Assembly (NCBI GenBank): GCA_044375105.1
Contig: JBILNK010000050.1
Span: forward strand, 1 to 25,120
DNA length: 25,120 nucleotides
Source: JBIKLM01 sp044375105
GTDB taxonomy: Bacteria; Planctomycetota; UBA1135; GCA-002686595
Reading direction: 5' to 3'
Part shown: piece by piece, positions 12,531 to 21,703 of the stretch
How the letters are laid out: every line of letters starts with the position of its first letter
Position numbering within the stretch: position 1 is the stretch's first letter
Notes under the pieces: generated by a model
The model's database searches: none
Told to the model about the DNA's origin: nothing
Seen by the model: only the letters and a program-made list of their open reading frames with translations
Made by a program: the position numbers and the translations under genes

Positions 12531-14270
12531 TCAGCCACCTGCGGGGGCCGGCGGCTGCTTGTCTTGTTTCGCTTTTTCGAGCTGCCGCTCCAGGCTGCGG
12601 CGGTTGTTCTTCGAGTCGCGCAGGGCGATCTGGACGACATCCTTGGTCTCCGGATCGAGGCCGCCGGCTTCGAGCAGCCGGGTGGCTTCGACCGTGGCCT
12701 CGGCGTACAGCGCCAAGGCCCGCTCGAAATCGCGGCGCAGGTTGTAGTGCAGGATCACCGCGGTGTCGTTCAGGTAGGCCGGGTTCTTGGGCTCCAGCGC
12801 GAGCGCGCGCTCGTAGGCCTCGAGGGAGGCTTCCCAGAGGGCCTGGATCTCGGCCCGCTCCTGCTCCGCGGGGTCTTCGGCCTTCAGCTTGGCCATGCGC
12901 CGGTCGCCTTCGTCACGCTGGAACAGGCCCAGGTTGTTCCAGAAGCGCGAGGTTTCCGGGCGCGCCGTGCACAGCACGCGGGTCAGGTCCGCCGCGCGAT
13001 CGAGGCGTCCCGAGTCGACCGCCTGGCCGACCATGAACTCGATGCGCAGGAGGTCCCGGTCGTCGCCCAGCATCTGGGCCAGCCCCTCGGGCGAGCGCTG
13101 GAAGTAGTCGATCAGGTATTCGCTGGCGCGCTCGTACTGCTGCTCGTCGTAGGCCAGCTGGGTCAGGTAATAGAGCGAATTGAGGTAGGCCGGATACTTG
13201 GCCAGAGCCGTCTCGAAGGCGGCGGCTGCGTCGGCGCGCTGTTCGGGCTGGCCTTGACCCCAGAGGGCGAAGCCGAGCCACCATTGGGTGGTCGCGTCGC
13301 GGGGGTCCTGCTTGCCGTAGCGGGCCACGAACTCGGCCGAGCCCGCCCGGCAGGCGGCCGCGAAGCGCGCGTCGCCCAGGGTGCCGCGCAGGGCCGCGAA
13401 ATCGACCAGGCTCGGATCCAGGCCGATGGCGTGGACGTACGCGGCCTCGGCGCGCTCGAGATCCTTGGCGAAGGCTTGCGCATTGCCCAGCTGATAGGCC
13501 AGCTCGGCGGCGATCTGGCGCTGGCCAGGTTCGGTCGGATCCGGGCCCAAGAGCTTGAGGGCCGATTCGAAGGCCGAGACCGCCTCGGCGCACAGCGGCG
13601 CGCGGCGCGCTGCATCCGCCTCGGTATTGCCCAGCGCGGCGACCTGGCCGAGCAGCGCCCGCCCGAGCAGGCCCGCGGCCTCGATCGAGTTCGGCTCCAG
13701 GGCCAGGGCGCGGCGCGCAGCGGCTTCGCCGGCGGGATGGCGTCCGAGCTGGCGTGCGACCCGCGCCAGGGGCAGGTGGGCATCGCCATAGCGCGGATTG
13801 TCCGCCTTGCTGACCGGCTCCAGGGCGTTGAAGGCGTCCTCGAGCATCAGGCCGACTCCGGAGGCGCCGCGGGCCAGAGCTTCGCTGGCCAGCACCTCGA
13901 GGGCCAGCGCTTGCAGATAGGCTTCGTCGGGCCCGGCCTTGCCCTCGCGGCGCAGGCGCGAGAGCTTGCTCAGCACCGCTTCATGCTCGCCCTCGGCGAT
14001 CTCCAGGCGGCTCAGCCAGAAACGGCTTTCCGCCCCGCCGCGGTCGAGCTCCGCGGCGCGCTCGAAGGCCGTGCGCGCCTCCGTCAGGCGCCCGGCGGCC
14101 AGGGCGGCGCGGCCTTCGGCGACGGCCTGGGCCAGATCCTGCTCGCGGGCAGCGCTGCGCTGGGCCGCCGGCGCGGGCTCGCGGGCCGGCTGCGGCGCGG
14201 CCCAGGCGTTTGCGTTGGCCAGGACCAAGGACAGATAGGCAGCGGAGCAGGTCAGGGCGAGACGGCGCAT
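12531..14270 (-). CDS. Secreted TPR-repeat protein (579 aa)
   Basis: A signal peptide (MRRLALTCSAAYLSLVLANANAWA) points to the periplasm. Behind it are TPR units through the whole length, for example AAGRLTEARTAFERAAELD (about 58-76), AAARRALALEPNSIEAAGLLGRALL, ERAEAAYVHAIGLDPS, AAAFETALAKYPAYLNSLYYL and AYERALALEPKNPAYLNDTAVI, followed by a charged C-terminal helix (ERQLEKAKQDK). TPR arrays are general protein-binding scaffolds, so the specific role is unknown. The block NNLGLFQRDEGD...YLNDTAVILHYN resembles NNSGFFWRDAAV...VLNDAGLVLVHYL in the upstream 713-aa protein, suggesting duplication. A CCTATCCT box lies 132 bases before the start. Confidence 0.82.
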   Translation of the reverse strand: MRRLALTCSAAYLSLVLANANAWAAPQPAREPAPAAQRSAAREQDLAQAVAEGRAALAAGRLTEARTAFERAAELDRGGAESRFWLSRLEIAEGEHEAVLSKLSRLRREGKAGPDEAYLQALALEVLASEALARGASGVGLMLEDAFNALEPVSKADNPRYGDAHLPLARVARQLGRHPAGEAAARRALALEPNSIEAAGLLGRALLGQVAALGNTEADAARRAPLCAEAVSAFESALKLLGPDPTEPGQRQIAAELAYQLGNAQAFAKDLERAEAAYVHAIGLDPSLVDFAALRGTLGDARFAAACRAGSAEFVARYGKQDPRDATTQWWLGFALWGQGQPEQRADAAAAFETALAKYPAYLNSLYYLTQLAYDEQQYERASEYLIDYFQRSPEGLAQMLGDDRDLLRIEFMVGQAVDSGRLDRAADLTRVLCTARPETSRFWNNLGLFQRDEGDRRMAKLKAEDPAEQERAEIQALWEASLEAYERALALEPKNPAYLNDTAVILHYNLRRDFERALALYAEATVEATRLLEAGGLDPETKDVVQIALRDSKNNRRSLERQLEKAKQDKQPPAPAGG

Positions 14271-14401
14271 GGAATCGGCGGGGTGAGGGACCAGCGGGCG
14301 CGCGGTGCGGGCGGCTTCGAGCGCCGCTCGGACGGGGCCTGGATGGGATCGTTTGTGGAGCCGGTTCGGGCAGCGGCCGGGGCCGCGGTGGAGGTTTCCG
14401 C

Positions 14402-14409
14402 AGGATAGG
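14402..14409 (-). promoter_or_regulatory. CCTATCCT -10-like box before the 579-aa TPR gene
   Basis: On the minus strand ACCTATCCTGC is an isolated AT-containing octamer in a very GC-rich gap, 132 bases before the ATG. The identical octamer occurs at 16884 (plus) upstream of the large lipoprotein gene and at 24648 (plus). No -35 box is recognisable. Confidence 0.35.
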
Positions 14410-14495
14410 TTGCTCGGCCGCGGGCCGCAGGGGCGTGGGCGCGCTCGAGCCGCGCCCGCGCTCAGGGGCCGGCCCCGGGGCAGGACGGCGCGCGG

Positions 14496-14529
14496 CGACC
14501 GGCGGACGGTTTCGCGCCCGAGCCGGTCG
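14496..14529 (-). terminator. Hairpin after the 713-aa TPR gene
   Basis: CGACCGGC (14496-14503) pairs with GCCGGTCG (14522-14529) around an 18-base loop, beginning six bases past the stop codon of the minus-strand gene. No T-run follows. With the CCTATCCT box further on, it suggests the two TPR genes are separate transcription units. Confidence 0.4.
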
Positions 14530-14535
14530 GCGGGG

Positions 14536-16677
14536 TCATTCGCAGGCCCTGCCCCAGGCCAGGACCGAGTCGTGTGGATCGGCGGGGCGCTCGCCCGAGC
14601 AGCGCGGGAGGAAGAACACCCGGGTGCCGGCGATGCGGGCCACGTCGGCGGGGCCGATCTCGAGCGAGCGCTCGAAGTAGTAGCGCGCGCGCTCGGGCTG
14701 GTTGCGATGGTCGAGGTACAGGATGCCGAGGTTGTAGGCGGCGTCCCCGGTGGCCTCGGTCAGGTCGTAGCGCTGCTGGTCGTCGAGCGGCGCTGCGGCG
14801 AGCTGCAGCTCGCCCAGCTGCAGGGCACGCTCGAGCCAGGCCTCCGCTTGGTCCAGATCGGTGTGCAGGTAATGCACCAGCACCAGGCCCGCGTCGTTGA
14901 GCACGCGCACGTCCTCTTGGGCCAGCTCCGCGGCGCGTCGATACCCGGCGGCGCTGCGCTCCATCCAGACGCGCGCGCGCTGGATGCGTTGGCCGGCCGC
15001 TTCGCGGAACAGGCGCTTTTCGGCCTCGGTGCCGTGCAGCTCCGGCGCCACCCCGGCCAAGCTGCGCAGCTCGCCGAGGGCGCGCTCCAAAGAGTCGCCC
15101 TCGAGCGGCTGCCCGGCCACGCCGATCAGCGGCAGGCCGGTGGCCAGCGCGCAGAGATCGGCGCCCTGCTGCTCGAGCGCCACGGCCGCGTCGCGCCAGA
15201 AGAAGCCGCTGTTGTTGGCGTAGTTGGCGTCGTCCGGGATGCGCTCCGAAAGGGCGCTGCTCAGCTCCGCGGCGCGCTCCAGGTCGTTGCGATCGGCCAT
15301 GCGCGCGACCAGCAGCGCCAGGCCCTGTTCGGCGCTGCCGATCACGCCTTCCCAGCGCCAGCGCAGGCCGCCCGGCATCAGCTCCTCCGTGGCCAGGAAT
15401 TCGCGCTCGGCGCGCCCATCGTCGCCGGAGTTGAATGAGATCCAGCCGAGGCCCGCTTGGGCGATGACCGCGAAGCCGCGCGCCTGTTCGGCCAGGCCTT
15501 CGGCGCCCGCTTCGGCCAGCTCCAGGAAGCCGTCGCGGGCCTCTGCGAAGAGGCCCCGGGCCGATTCGGAGGCGCGTTCGTCGCGGCCGTCCGCCGGCAT
15601 CGTGGCGCGCGCCGATTGAAAGCGCGCCTTGGAGAGTTCGAAGCGCGTGCGCGGCCCATCGGGGAAGTCCGCGGACAGGCGCTCGAGCTCGGCCAGGGTG
15701 CGCGCCGGGCCGCCGGCCTGCCCCGCGACCTCGACCAGGCGAGCGAGCAGCGCGGCGTCGTCGGGGGCCAGGCGCAGCCCGCGCAAGAGTGCAGCCAGGG
15801 CCGCTTCGGTGCGCGCGGGATCGCTGCGCGCCGCGCCGCGGAACAGCTCGAGGTTGGCGATCCGGATCCAGGAGCCGGCCGCTTGGGGCTGGATGCTGGC
15901 GGCCGCGTCGCTTTCCGCCAAGGCGCGGGCGTAGAGCCGATCAGCGCGGTCGGTGTCCGCGTCGGGGGCCCGGTCGATCTCGCGCTGGGCCGCGTCGGCG
16001 AAGGCCAGGTAGGCGGCTTGGGCCAGGATCTCCTGGGCCCCGCCGAAGGGGTACGACTCCGGCAGGGCGGGCGGCAGGCCAGCCAGCTCCGGGGCGCCCT
16101 GGCGCAGCAGCGCGGCCCCGCGCTCGGCGCAGGCCAGGGCCTCGGCGGAGCGGTTGAGCCACCAATGGGCGCGGCTCTGGCCGAACAGCGAGCGCGCATC
16201 TTCCGGGCACTCGCGGAACGAGCGCAGGGCGTCCTCGAAGGCGCTTTGCACGAAGGCGCCCGAACGCCCGTCGCGGCCGGTCTGCTCCGCCAACACCAGC
16301 AGCGCTTCGGCGCGCTGACGCAGCAGCCCTGGGGCGCGCGGCCGGATGGCCAGGCTCTGCTTGATCAGCGGCAGGGCGGAGGCCGGCTCGCCCGCGGCCA
16401 GGGCGGCGTCGCTCTGCAGCCCGTATTCGATCACCAGCAGGTCGCCCAGGATTTCCCGGGCGCGCTCCAGCTGGCCGGCCCGGGTGGCCTCCTGGACCGC
16501 GCCCTTGGCCTGTTCGAGGCTGCCGAATTCGAAGCGTCGGCCGAGGCGCTCGGTCAGCTCGGCCTCGCTCCAGGGCAAGCCGGAGACCGCCGGCCCCTGG
16601 GCCGGGGACGGGGGGCAGAGGAGCAGGCAGAGGGCCAGCAGGGGGCCGAGGATCGCGGGCAGCGTCCGGGTCGTCAT
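14536..16677 (-). CDS. Secreted TPR-repeat protein (713 aa)
   Basis: The N-terminus is a signal peptide (MTTRTLPAILGPLLALCLLLC then PPSPAQG); the LLLC is a poor lipobox, so signal peptidase I cleavage after PAQ is more likely than lipidation. The rest is helical with many TPR-like units: SALPLIKQSLAIRPRAPGLLRQRAEALLVLA, ALRSFRECPEDARSLFGQSRAHWWLNRSAEALACAERGAALL, AYNLGILYLDHRNQPERARYYFERSLEIGPADVA. It is probably a periplasmic scaffold of unknown role. Its C-terminal half parallels the neighbouring 579-aa protein. The ATG at 16677 follows GATGAC without a clear ribosome binding site; a TAACCC sequence lies about 65 bases upstream on the minus strand. Confidence 0.82.
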   Translation of the reverse strand: MTTRTLPAILGPLLALCLLLCPPSPAQGPAVSGLPWSEAELTERLGRRFEFGSLEQAKGAVQEATRAGQLERAREILGDLLVIEYGLQSDAALAAGEPASALPLIKQSLAIRPRAPGLLRQRAEALLVLAEQTGRDGRSGAFVQSAFEDALRSFRECPEDARSLFGQSRAHWWLNRSAEALACAERGAALLRQGAPELAGLPPALPESYPFGGAQEILAQAAYLAFADAAQREIDRAPDADTDRADRLYARALAESDAAASIQPQAAGSWIRIANLELFRGAARSDPARTEAALAALLRGLRLAPDDAALLARLVEVAGQAGGPARTLAELERLSADFPDGPRTRFELSKARFQSARATMPADGRDERASESARGLFAEARDGFLELAEAGAEGLAEQARGFAVIAQAGLGWISFNSGDDGRAEREFLATEELMPGGLRWRWEGVIGSAEQGLALLVARMADRNDLERAAELSSALSERIPDDANYANNSGFFWRDAAVALEQQGADLCALATGLPLIGVAGQPLEGDSLERALGELRSLAGVAPELHGTEAEKRLFREAAGQRIQRARVWMERSAAGYRRAAELAQEDVRVLNDAGLVLVHYLHTDLDQAEAWLERALQLGELQLAAAPLDDQQRYDLTEATGDAAYNLGILYLDHRNQPERARYYFERSLEIGPADVARIAGTRVFFLPRCSGERPADPHDSVLAWGRACE

Positions 16678-17064
16678 CGGGGAGCGGAGGGCGGCGAGGC
16701 TCGGGCCAGGCGGAGGGGGGCGGGCGGAAGATCGCGCGGAGGGTTACGGCGGGGCGGTCCGAGCGCGAGCGCCCGCGCTGCGTAGGCGGACACAGCGGGT
16801 CGCCGGGCTGGTCGGGCTCCTTCCGGGCAGGCCCGGCGAAGCGAATTCCGTGCCGTGGGCGACCGGCAGCCGGCGCTGGGCCGCCTATCCTGGCCACCTG
16901 CGGTCTCCGATTGAAGCCTCCGCCCGGGACAGCCCCCTCAGATTTCCTGCGGCGCGCCGCCCGCGGCCCGGGAAGATTCCCCGCCCCGAGGCGTCGCTGC
17001 CCCGCTTCCGGCCCGCTCACGTTTCGCCGGCCCCACGTCCCTGCGCACCCCGCGCCTGCACCCA
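16678..17064. other. Divergent promoter region
   Basis: The gap separates the minus-strand TPR gene from the plus-strand lipoprotein gene and must hold promoters for both. On the plus strand CCTATCCT (16884-16891) stands out 174 bases before the lipoprotein ATG. On the minus strand GTAACCC (16748-16742) stands about 65 bases before the TPR ATG. Neither has a good -35 match. No gene is apparent. Confidence 0.4.
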
Positions 17065-20000
17065 ATGGCCCCGTCCCCGCGCCGATCCCGCCGCTCGTCG
17101 ACCCTGGCCGCCCTGGCCCTCTCGGCGGGCCTGGCCGCCTGCGACGACCCGACCTGCGTGTTCTCGCCGGACGGCTGCTTCAACCCGGGCGAGACCCCCG
17201 GTGCCCTGGGAGCCTTCGCGACCCTGCCCCCCGCGGGCGCGGTGCTGCGCAGCGGGCGCCCGGAGGTGGACGCGGTCGCGCCCTCCGGCGCCAACGTCGC
17301 CCCGACCACGCCGCTGATCGTGTTCTTCAGCGAATCGATGGCGGGCTCGACCCTGCAGGACGCCTTCGCCTTGACCCGGATCACCGAATTCGGCCCGCTG
17401 CCGGTGCCGTTCAGCTCGGTCCAGCTCGGCGAAGGGCAGGTTTGGGCCTTGGTGCCGGTCCAGGCCCTCTCGCCCGGCGATCTGGTCGAGCTGCGTTACG
17501 CCCCCGGCGACGAGCCGGCGCGCGATCTGGCAGGCGAGCCCCTCGATGTGGCCGAGCAGGCGGTCGTGCTCAGCTTCACGGTGGCCGTGCAGGCCTCCAC
17601 GACGCCCGAGCTGATCGCCGCCTGGCCGCTCGACAACAGCACGCTGCGCCCCCAGGCCGGCGAGATCCTGGCCTTTTTCGACCGCGCCATGGATGCCAGC
17701 ACCTTCAATGCGGCGTCCTTCCGGGTGCAGGTCGCGGGCGGCCCGCCGCCCTTCGCGGCCCTGCCGACCCCGGTGACCATCGGCAGCGGCCTGTTCTCGA
17801 TCCCCGATCGGCGCCTGTGGCGCTGGCAAAGCGTAGACGGCGCGGGTCAGCCGGCGCCGCTCGGCGCCAACGTCCAGGTCAACGTCGATCTTTCGCCCAC
17901 CGGCAACAAGCTGGAAAGCGAGGCGGGCAACGAATTGGCCGCGGAGAGTTTCGATTTCCGCACCGGCTTCCTGACCGCGCCCAGCGCGGTCGAGCTGTTG
18001 AGCTCGCCCGCCGACGCGATCGGCCTGGTCAACCTGACCATGGGCGACCCCGAGGAGCTGCGGCTGCGCCTGACCCTCGGCAGCGGCCAGGCCGGCGATC
18101 GCTTGGCGATCTACCTGTTCGGCACCGAACTCGGGCAGGATCCCGATTTCGTTGCGGTGCGCCGGCAGGTCAACCTGAGCGGCCCGGATCCGCTGACCCA
18201 GTTCGAGGTCGATCTGACCGCTGTGGGCCTGCTGGCCGACATGGGCCGCCCCGAGCCGGTCCTGGCCGACGGAGATCTGTTCTTCGGCTTCGCCCTCGAG
18301 CGCGGGTCCGAGGTCACGCCGGTGCGCCTGCTCGATCTTTCGGGCGCCGCCAGCGGCATCCAGACGCCGGTGCTCGACACCACCGTGCCGGTGCTCGAGA
18401 GCCTCGCCGGGCAGGTCCTGTCAGAGCTGCCCACCGGGGCGCCGCTGGTGTTCCGCACGGACCTGCGCCGCACGGCCCTGTGGGGTAAGGCCAGCGAGCG
18501 CCTGCGCGCGATCGAGATCGACTCGACGCTGGTCAGCAGCGCGGAGCTGGCGCCGGTGCAGGGCAGCGACACCAACGGTCGCTTTCTCTCCTGCCCCCTC
18601 GAACTCGGCATCCTGACGCCCGCGGAGCAGGGCCTCGAGGTGTCCTTCCGGCTCTACGACCGGGCCTTCAACGCCAGCCCGGAGCTGTACGTGGCCGAGC
18701 TGCGCCAGCTGGGCGGCATGGGCCCGGAGCTGTTGGCCCCCGGGACCAAGGGCCAGACGATCGAGATCGAGGTCTTCGACCGCGACACGCTGCTGCCGAT
18801 CGCCGGCGCGCGCGCCATCGCCCACGCCGAGGAGGCCGACCAGAGCACCTACACGCTGCTCGGCAGCGCACCCACGGATGCGCAGGGCCGGGCCCAGCTG
18901 ACCAGTCACGCTGCGCCACAGATCAACACCCTGATCACGATCGTGGCGCCGAGCTACGACCTGATCACGATCCATGGCCCGGCGGTCGCGCGCCTGTCGA
19001 TCCCGCTGGGCCGCAGCCTGCCGCAGGCGGCCGTGGTCGCTGGCAGTCTGGGGGCCACCAGCAGCTTTGCGCAGCTGTTTCTGCCGCAGAGCGATCGGGC
19101 TGTCCACGACGGCCGCCAGTTCGCCCTGGCGCCGCGCCTCGCCGCCACCGACAGCTGCACCAGCCTGCCCGGCGTCGGGCCGGCCTGTCCCTTCGGGCCG
19201 CTGCCCGTGCGCGTGCAACGTCCCGGCGCCGCGATCGCCTTCGTGGGCGAATTCAATCTGCCCCTGCAGAGCTTCAGCGCGGGCCTGTTCCTGACCGGGT
19301 ATGCCGCGCAGATCGGCACCGCGGCCCTGGCGCCCCAGGGCGCACAGACCCTCGATCTGCGCATCGAACGCCTGCTCAGCGAGCCGGGCGTGCCCGTGGA
19401 AGAGCTGCCGATTTCGGCTCCCAACTCGGCGCTCAGCGGGCTGTTCACCCTGGGCCTCGACTTCGGCGCGCTGATCGATGACGCGCTGATCTCCGGCGCC
19501 CCCGACGTGGTGCTCGACCTGGAGGTCGCCGGCCTGCCTGGGCCGTTCCTCGTCGGGCTCGGCCAGGCCTTCCCGGTCGGACCGAGCGACTGGCTGCTGC
19601 GCGGCGCCTATCCGGGCGGGCTCGCCGCGTTGATCGCCGCCCAGGGCAGCCCCGCGGCGGTGCTGCACTACGGCGTCGAGCTGCGCCAGACCGGCGGGGC
19701 CCTGTCCGGCACACGCCTGACCTTCGACCAGATCGAGGACTTCGGTGGCATCGTCTACGCGGCCTCCGTGCCGGCGCCCCTAAGCCCGGCCCAGGGCGCG
19801 CTGTTGCCCCTCAGCGGCTTCCAGGTCCAGTGCGAAAACGTGCTCGTCGACGGGGCCTTCGCCCTGGCCGATCCCGGCACCGTGCTGGGCTCCGGGCTCT
19901 ACAAGGCGCGGTTGGTCGACGCCACCGGCCGTTCGTGGGAGCTCTATCGCAGCGACCTGGCCGACGGGGTCCTGCCCGGCATCCCGATCGCCGCGCCGGC

Positions 20001-20166
20001 CTTGCCCCCCGAGGCCGGGACCGGCCTGGCGGCGGGAGCGGCGGCGCTGCTGTTCGAGACCTCCGCCTGGCAGACCTACCGGCCCTCGGGTTTCCTGTGG
20101 AGCGAGTTTTCGGGCCGGCGCCAGTTCTACGGCCTCAGCAGCCCGCGGCCGGTCCTGCTGCAGTGA
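17065..20166 (+). CDS. Large lipoprotein with SbsA-type Ig-like domains
   Basis: 1033 residues. The N-terminus is a lipoprotein signal: Arg-rich start, hydrophobic LAALALSAG, lipobox LAAC with Cys26 as the lipidated residue. Two Big_5 (SbsA Ig-like) domains follow: about 67-165 (VAPTTPLIVFFSESMAGSTL) and about 180-300 (LRPQAGEILAFFDRAMDAST), each with the family's strand, [FS]-x-x-[MA]-[DA], helix signature. Residues about 560-640 (EIEVFDRDTLLPIAGARAIAH, SAPTDAQGRAQLTSHA) look like a carboxypeptidase-regulatory-like beta-sandwich. The remainder is beta-rich with Pro/Ala/Leu linkers. It is probably a cell-envelope surface or adhesion-type protein. It is followed after 67 bases by another lipoprotein gene. 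No enzyme motif is seen. Confidence 0.8.
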   Translation: MAPSPRRSRRSSTLAALALSAGLAACDDPTCVFSPDGCFNPGETPGALGAFATLPPAGAVLRSGRPEVDAVAPSGANVAPTTPLIVFFSESMAGSTLQDAFALTRITEFGPLPVPFSSVQLGEGQVWALVPVQALSPGDLVELRYAPGDEPARDLAGEPLDVAEQAVVLSFTVAVQASTTPELIAAWPLDNSTLRPQAGEILAFFDRAMDASTFNAASFRVQVAGGPPPFAALPTPVTIGSGLFSIPDRRLWRWQSVDGAGQPAPLGANVQVNVDLSPTGNKLESEAGNELAAESFDFRTGFLTAPSAVELLSSPADAIGLVNLTMGDPEELRLRLTLGSGQAGDRLAIYLFGTELGQDPDFVAVRRQVNLSGPDPLTQFEVDLTAVGLLADMGRPEPVLADGDLFFGFALERGSEVTPVRLLDLSGAASGIQTPVLDTTVPVLESLAGQVLSELPTGAPLVFRTDLRRTALWGKASERLRAIEIDSTLVSSAELAPVQGSDTNGRFLSCPLELGILTPAEQGLEVSFRLYDRAFNASPELYVAELRQLGGMGPELLAPGTKGQTIEIEVFDRDTLLPIAGARAIAHAEEADQSTYTLLGSAPTDAQGRAQLTSHAAPQINTLITIVAPSYDLITIHGPAVARLSIPLGRSLPQAAVVAGSLGATSSFAQLFLPQSDRAVHDGRQFALAPRLAATDSCTSLPGVGPACPFGPLPVRVQRPGAAIAFVGEFNLPLQSFSAGLFLTGYAAQIGTAALAPQGAQTLDLRIERLLSEPGVPVEELPISAPNSALSGLFTLGLDFGALIDDALISGAPDVVLDLEVAGLPGPFLVGLGQAFPVGPSDWLLRGAYPGGLAALIAAQGSPAAVLHYGVELRQTGGALSGTRLTFDQIEDFGGIVYAASVPAPLSPAQGALLPLSGFQVQCENVLVDGAFALADPGTVLGSGLYKARLVDATGRSWELYRSDLADGVLPGIPIAAPALPPEAGTGLAAGAAALLFETSAWQTYRPSGFLWSEFSGRRQFYGLSSPRPVLLQ

Positions 20167-20200
20167 CGGCCGGCGCGTCCGCGCGGGGCGCCCGGATTGC

Positions 20201-20206
20201 TAACCT
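20201..20206 (+). promoter_or_regulatory. TAACCT -10-like box before the second lipoprotein gene
   Basis: TTGCTAACCTGCC lies in the 67-base gap between the two lipoprotein genes, 27 bases before the TTG start. It resembles the other TAnnnT hexamers in this window. No -35 match is visible, and read-through from the upstream gene is equally possible. Confidence 0.3.
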
Positions 20207-20233
20207 GCCCCCGGACGATTCCCCCGCACGCCC

Positions 20234-20926
20234 TTGAACACGCCGACCCCGTTCCCGCGAACCCTGCCCCGGCGCTGCCGCCTCCCGTCGGCTCTGGCCC
20301 TGCTGCTCACGACCGCCGCCTGCGCCTCCATGGCCGGGTCGACCCCGGAGGGCGGCGTCGAGGCCGAGCCCGCCGCCGTGCGCGCCGCCAGCGCGCCGGC
20401 CGTGCCCGTGGAGACCTTCGAGGTGCTCGCGGATCGCCTGGCCACGACCCAGCCGGCGGACGTGTTCGTGGCCCCGCCGGTCGATGAGAGCGGCGCGTTC
20501 CAGGCGCCGCTGGTCGCCCTGCGGCAGGCCTACTACCGGGGACTGGTCGAGCGGCTCTATTCGCCGCTAGAGCTGCCCTTCGGCGACGCCCTGTTGGCCG
20601 AAGGCAGCGGTACGCCGGCCCAGCGGGCCCTGGGGCGGCCCGAACTCGGGGCCGACGCGGTCGTCGAACTGCGCCTCCTGCGCTGGGACACCCAATCGCT
20701 CGAATCCCTGGGCCGCATCGTGGCCGACGTGGAACTGACCTGGATGGCGCCCGGCAGCAGCGAGCCCCTGTACATGGCGCGCCGCGTGCGCCTGATCGAA
20801 CTCTCCGGCCGTCAGGTGCGCAATTCGGCCCGGGCCGAGCTCGAGCAGCGCGCTGCCGAGGCCCTGGCCCGCGACCTCTTGGAGCGGCTGCCGCCGCGCC
20901 AGGCGGTGGCTGCCCCGGTGCGTTGA
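20234..20926 (+). CDS. Lipoprotein of unknown function (230 aa)
   Basis: The TTG at 20234 is chosen because only this start includes the signal: a basic stretch (RTLPRRCR), a hydrophobic core (SALALLLTT) and AAC with Cys30 as the probable lipidated residue; the -3 position is Thr, less usual than Leu. A short Ala/Pro/Glu linker leads to one mixed alpha/beta domain (about 55-220): PADVFVAPPVDESG, VALRQAYYRGLVERLYSPL, LGADAVVELRLLRWDT, RIVADVELTWMAPGSSEPLYMARRVRLIELSG and a C-terminal helix. The layout is faintly like outer-membrane lipoproteins of the GNA1162/LpoB kind, which I cannot confirm. It is likely co-expressed with the large lipoprotein gene. Confidence 0.75.
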   Translation: MNTPTPFPRTLPRRCRLPSALALLLTTAACASMAGSTPEGGVEAEPAAVRAASAPAVPVETFEVLADRLATTQPADVFVAPPVDESGAFQAPLVALRQAYYRGLVERLYSPLELPFGDALLAEGSGTPAQRALGRPELGADAVVELRLLRWDTQSLESLGRIVADVELTWMAPGSSEPLYMARRVRLIELSGRQVRNSARAELEQRAAEALARDLLERLPPRQAVAAPVR

Positions 20927-21433
20927 GCGAGGGACCGCTGCGGCGGCCGCGGCGCGTTTGGGCCGCGTGCCGGAGGGTTCGGGGTCCCGTTGGCCCGGCG
21001 CAGGGCTGCGGGAGCGCAGGCCACGCTCGCTCGGGTGCCCGGGTCGGTGCGCTCCTCCTCGGCCCGCGAGACCCGCATCGGGGCTGAGCGCGCAGCGGGG
21101 GGCTCGGCGGGCCAGGCTCCCGATCCCGGCGCCGCCTGGGCGGCGATCGAGGCGCTCCGAGGTCGGGTGGTTCGGGCCGCAGGCGGGCGGGGTGCTCGGC
21201 GGCCCTGATCCCGGGCGCTGGTGTGGGTCCCGCCCAGCCCCTTCGGACGCCCGCCGAGGGCGCTTCAAAGCAGGTCGAGGCGCAGCTACACTCTGCGCCC
21301 AGCGCGTCCGGACTTTCGGGTCCGCGGCGCTTCCCACCCTCTCCTGGAGGATTCCCGACGGCCGGGGTCCCCTGGGAGCCGGGCCAGTCCAGCCAGCGGC
21401 CGATGCCGTTGGCCCAGCCTCCGACGAGGACCC
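20927..21433 (+). other. Intergenic region upstream of rpsO
   Basis: The first 330 or so bases are extremely GC-rich, with no ORF that translates to a natural-looking protein and no clear hairpin with a T-run. The rpsO promoter lies at 21264-21292, and from there to the ATG is a leader of about 135 bases. Confidence 0.5.
21264..21292 (+). promoter_or_regulatory. Sigma-70-like promoter of rpsO
   Basis: TTCAAA (21264-21269) and TACACT (21287-21292) are separated by exactly 17 bases; each matches the consensus at four of six positions. This is the best-spaced promoter on the plus strand of the window. The predicted start is near 21300, giving a leader of about 135 bases that could carry the S15 autoregulatory site known in other bacteria. 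Confidence 0.5.
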
Positions 21434-21703
21434 ATGCCGATCCAGTCCGAACGCAAGCGCCAGATCGTCCAAGAGTTCGCCACCAAGCAGGGCGACACCG
21501 GCTCTCCTGAAGTGCAGGTCGCTCTGTTGACCGAGCACATCAACAACCTGACCGAGCACCTCAAGTCCCACCGCAAGGACTTCACTAGCCGCCGGGGCCT
21601 GCTGATGATGGTCGGCACGCGCTCCAAGCTCTTGCGCTACCTGAAGCAGCACCAGCCCGAGCGCTATTCGGCCCTGATCGCGCGCTTGGACCTGCGCCGT
21701 TGA
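21434..21703 (+). CDS. rpsO: 30S ribosomal protein S15
   Basis: 89 residues, the normal length, beginning MPIQSERKRQIVQEF with GACGAGGA six bases before the ATG, one of the few good Shine-Dalgarno sequences here. The S15 signature is intact: GDTGSPEVQVALLTEHIN, then LKSHRKDFTSRRGLLMMVGTRSKLLRYL. S15 binds the central domain of 16S rRNA early in 30S assembly and, in E. coli, represses its own mRNA. It is followed by pnp, the conserved rpsO-pnp order, with a 403-base gap that contains a strong hairpin. Confidence 0.98.
   Translation: MPIQSERKRQIVQEFATKQGDTGSPEVQVALLTEHINNLTEHLKSHRKDFTSRRGLLMMVGTRSKLLRYLKQHQPERYSALIARLDLRR

Noticed and set aside
12423..14408. Plus-strand open frame of about 660 codons opposite the TPR gene
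   Set aside because: Gly/Gln/Arg/Leu-rich shadow; the minus strand has a signal peptide and TPR repeats.
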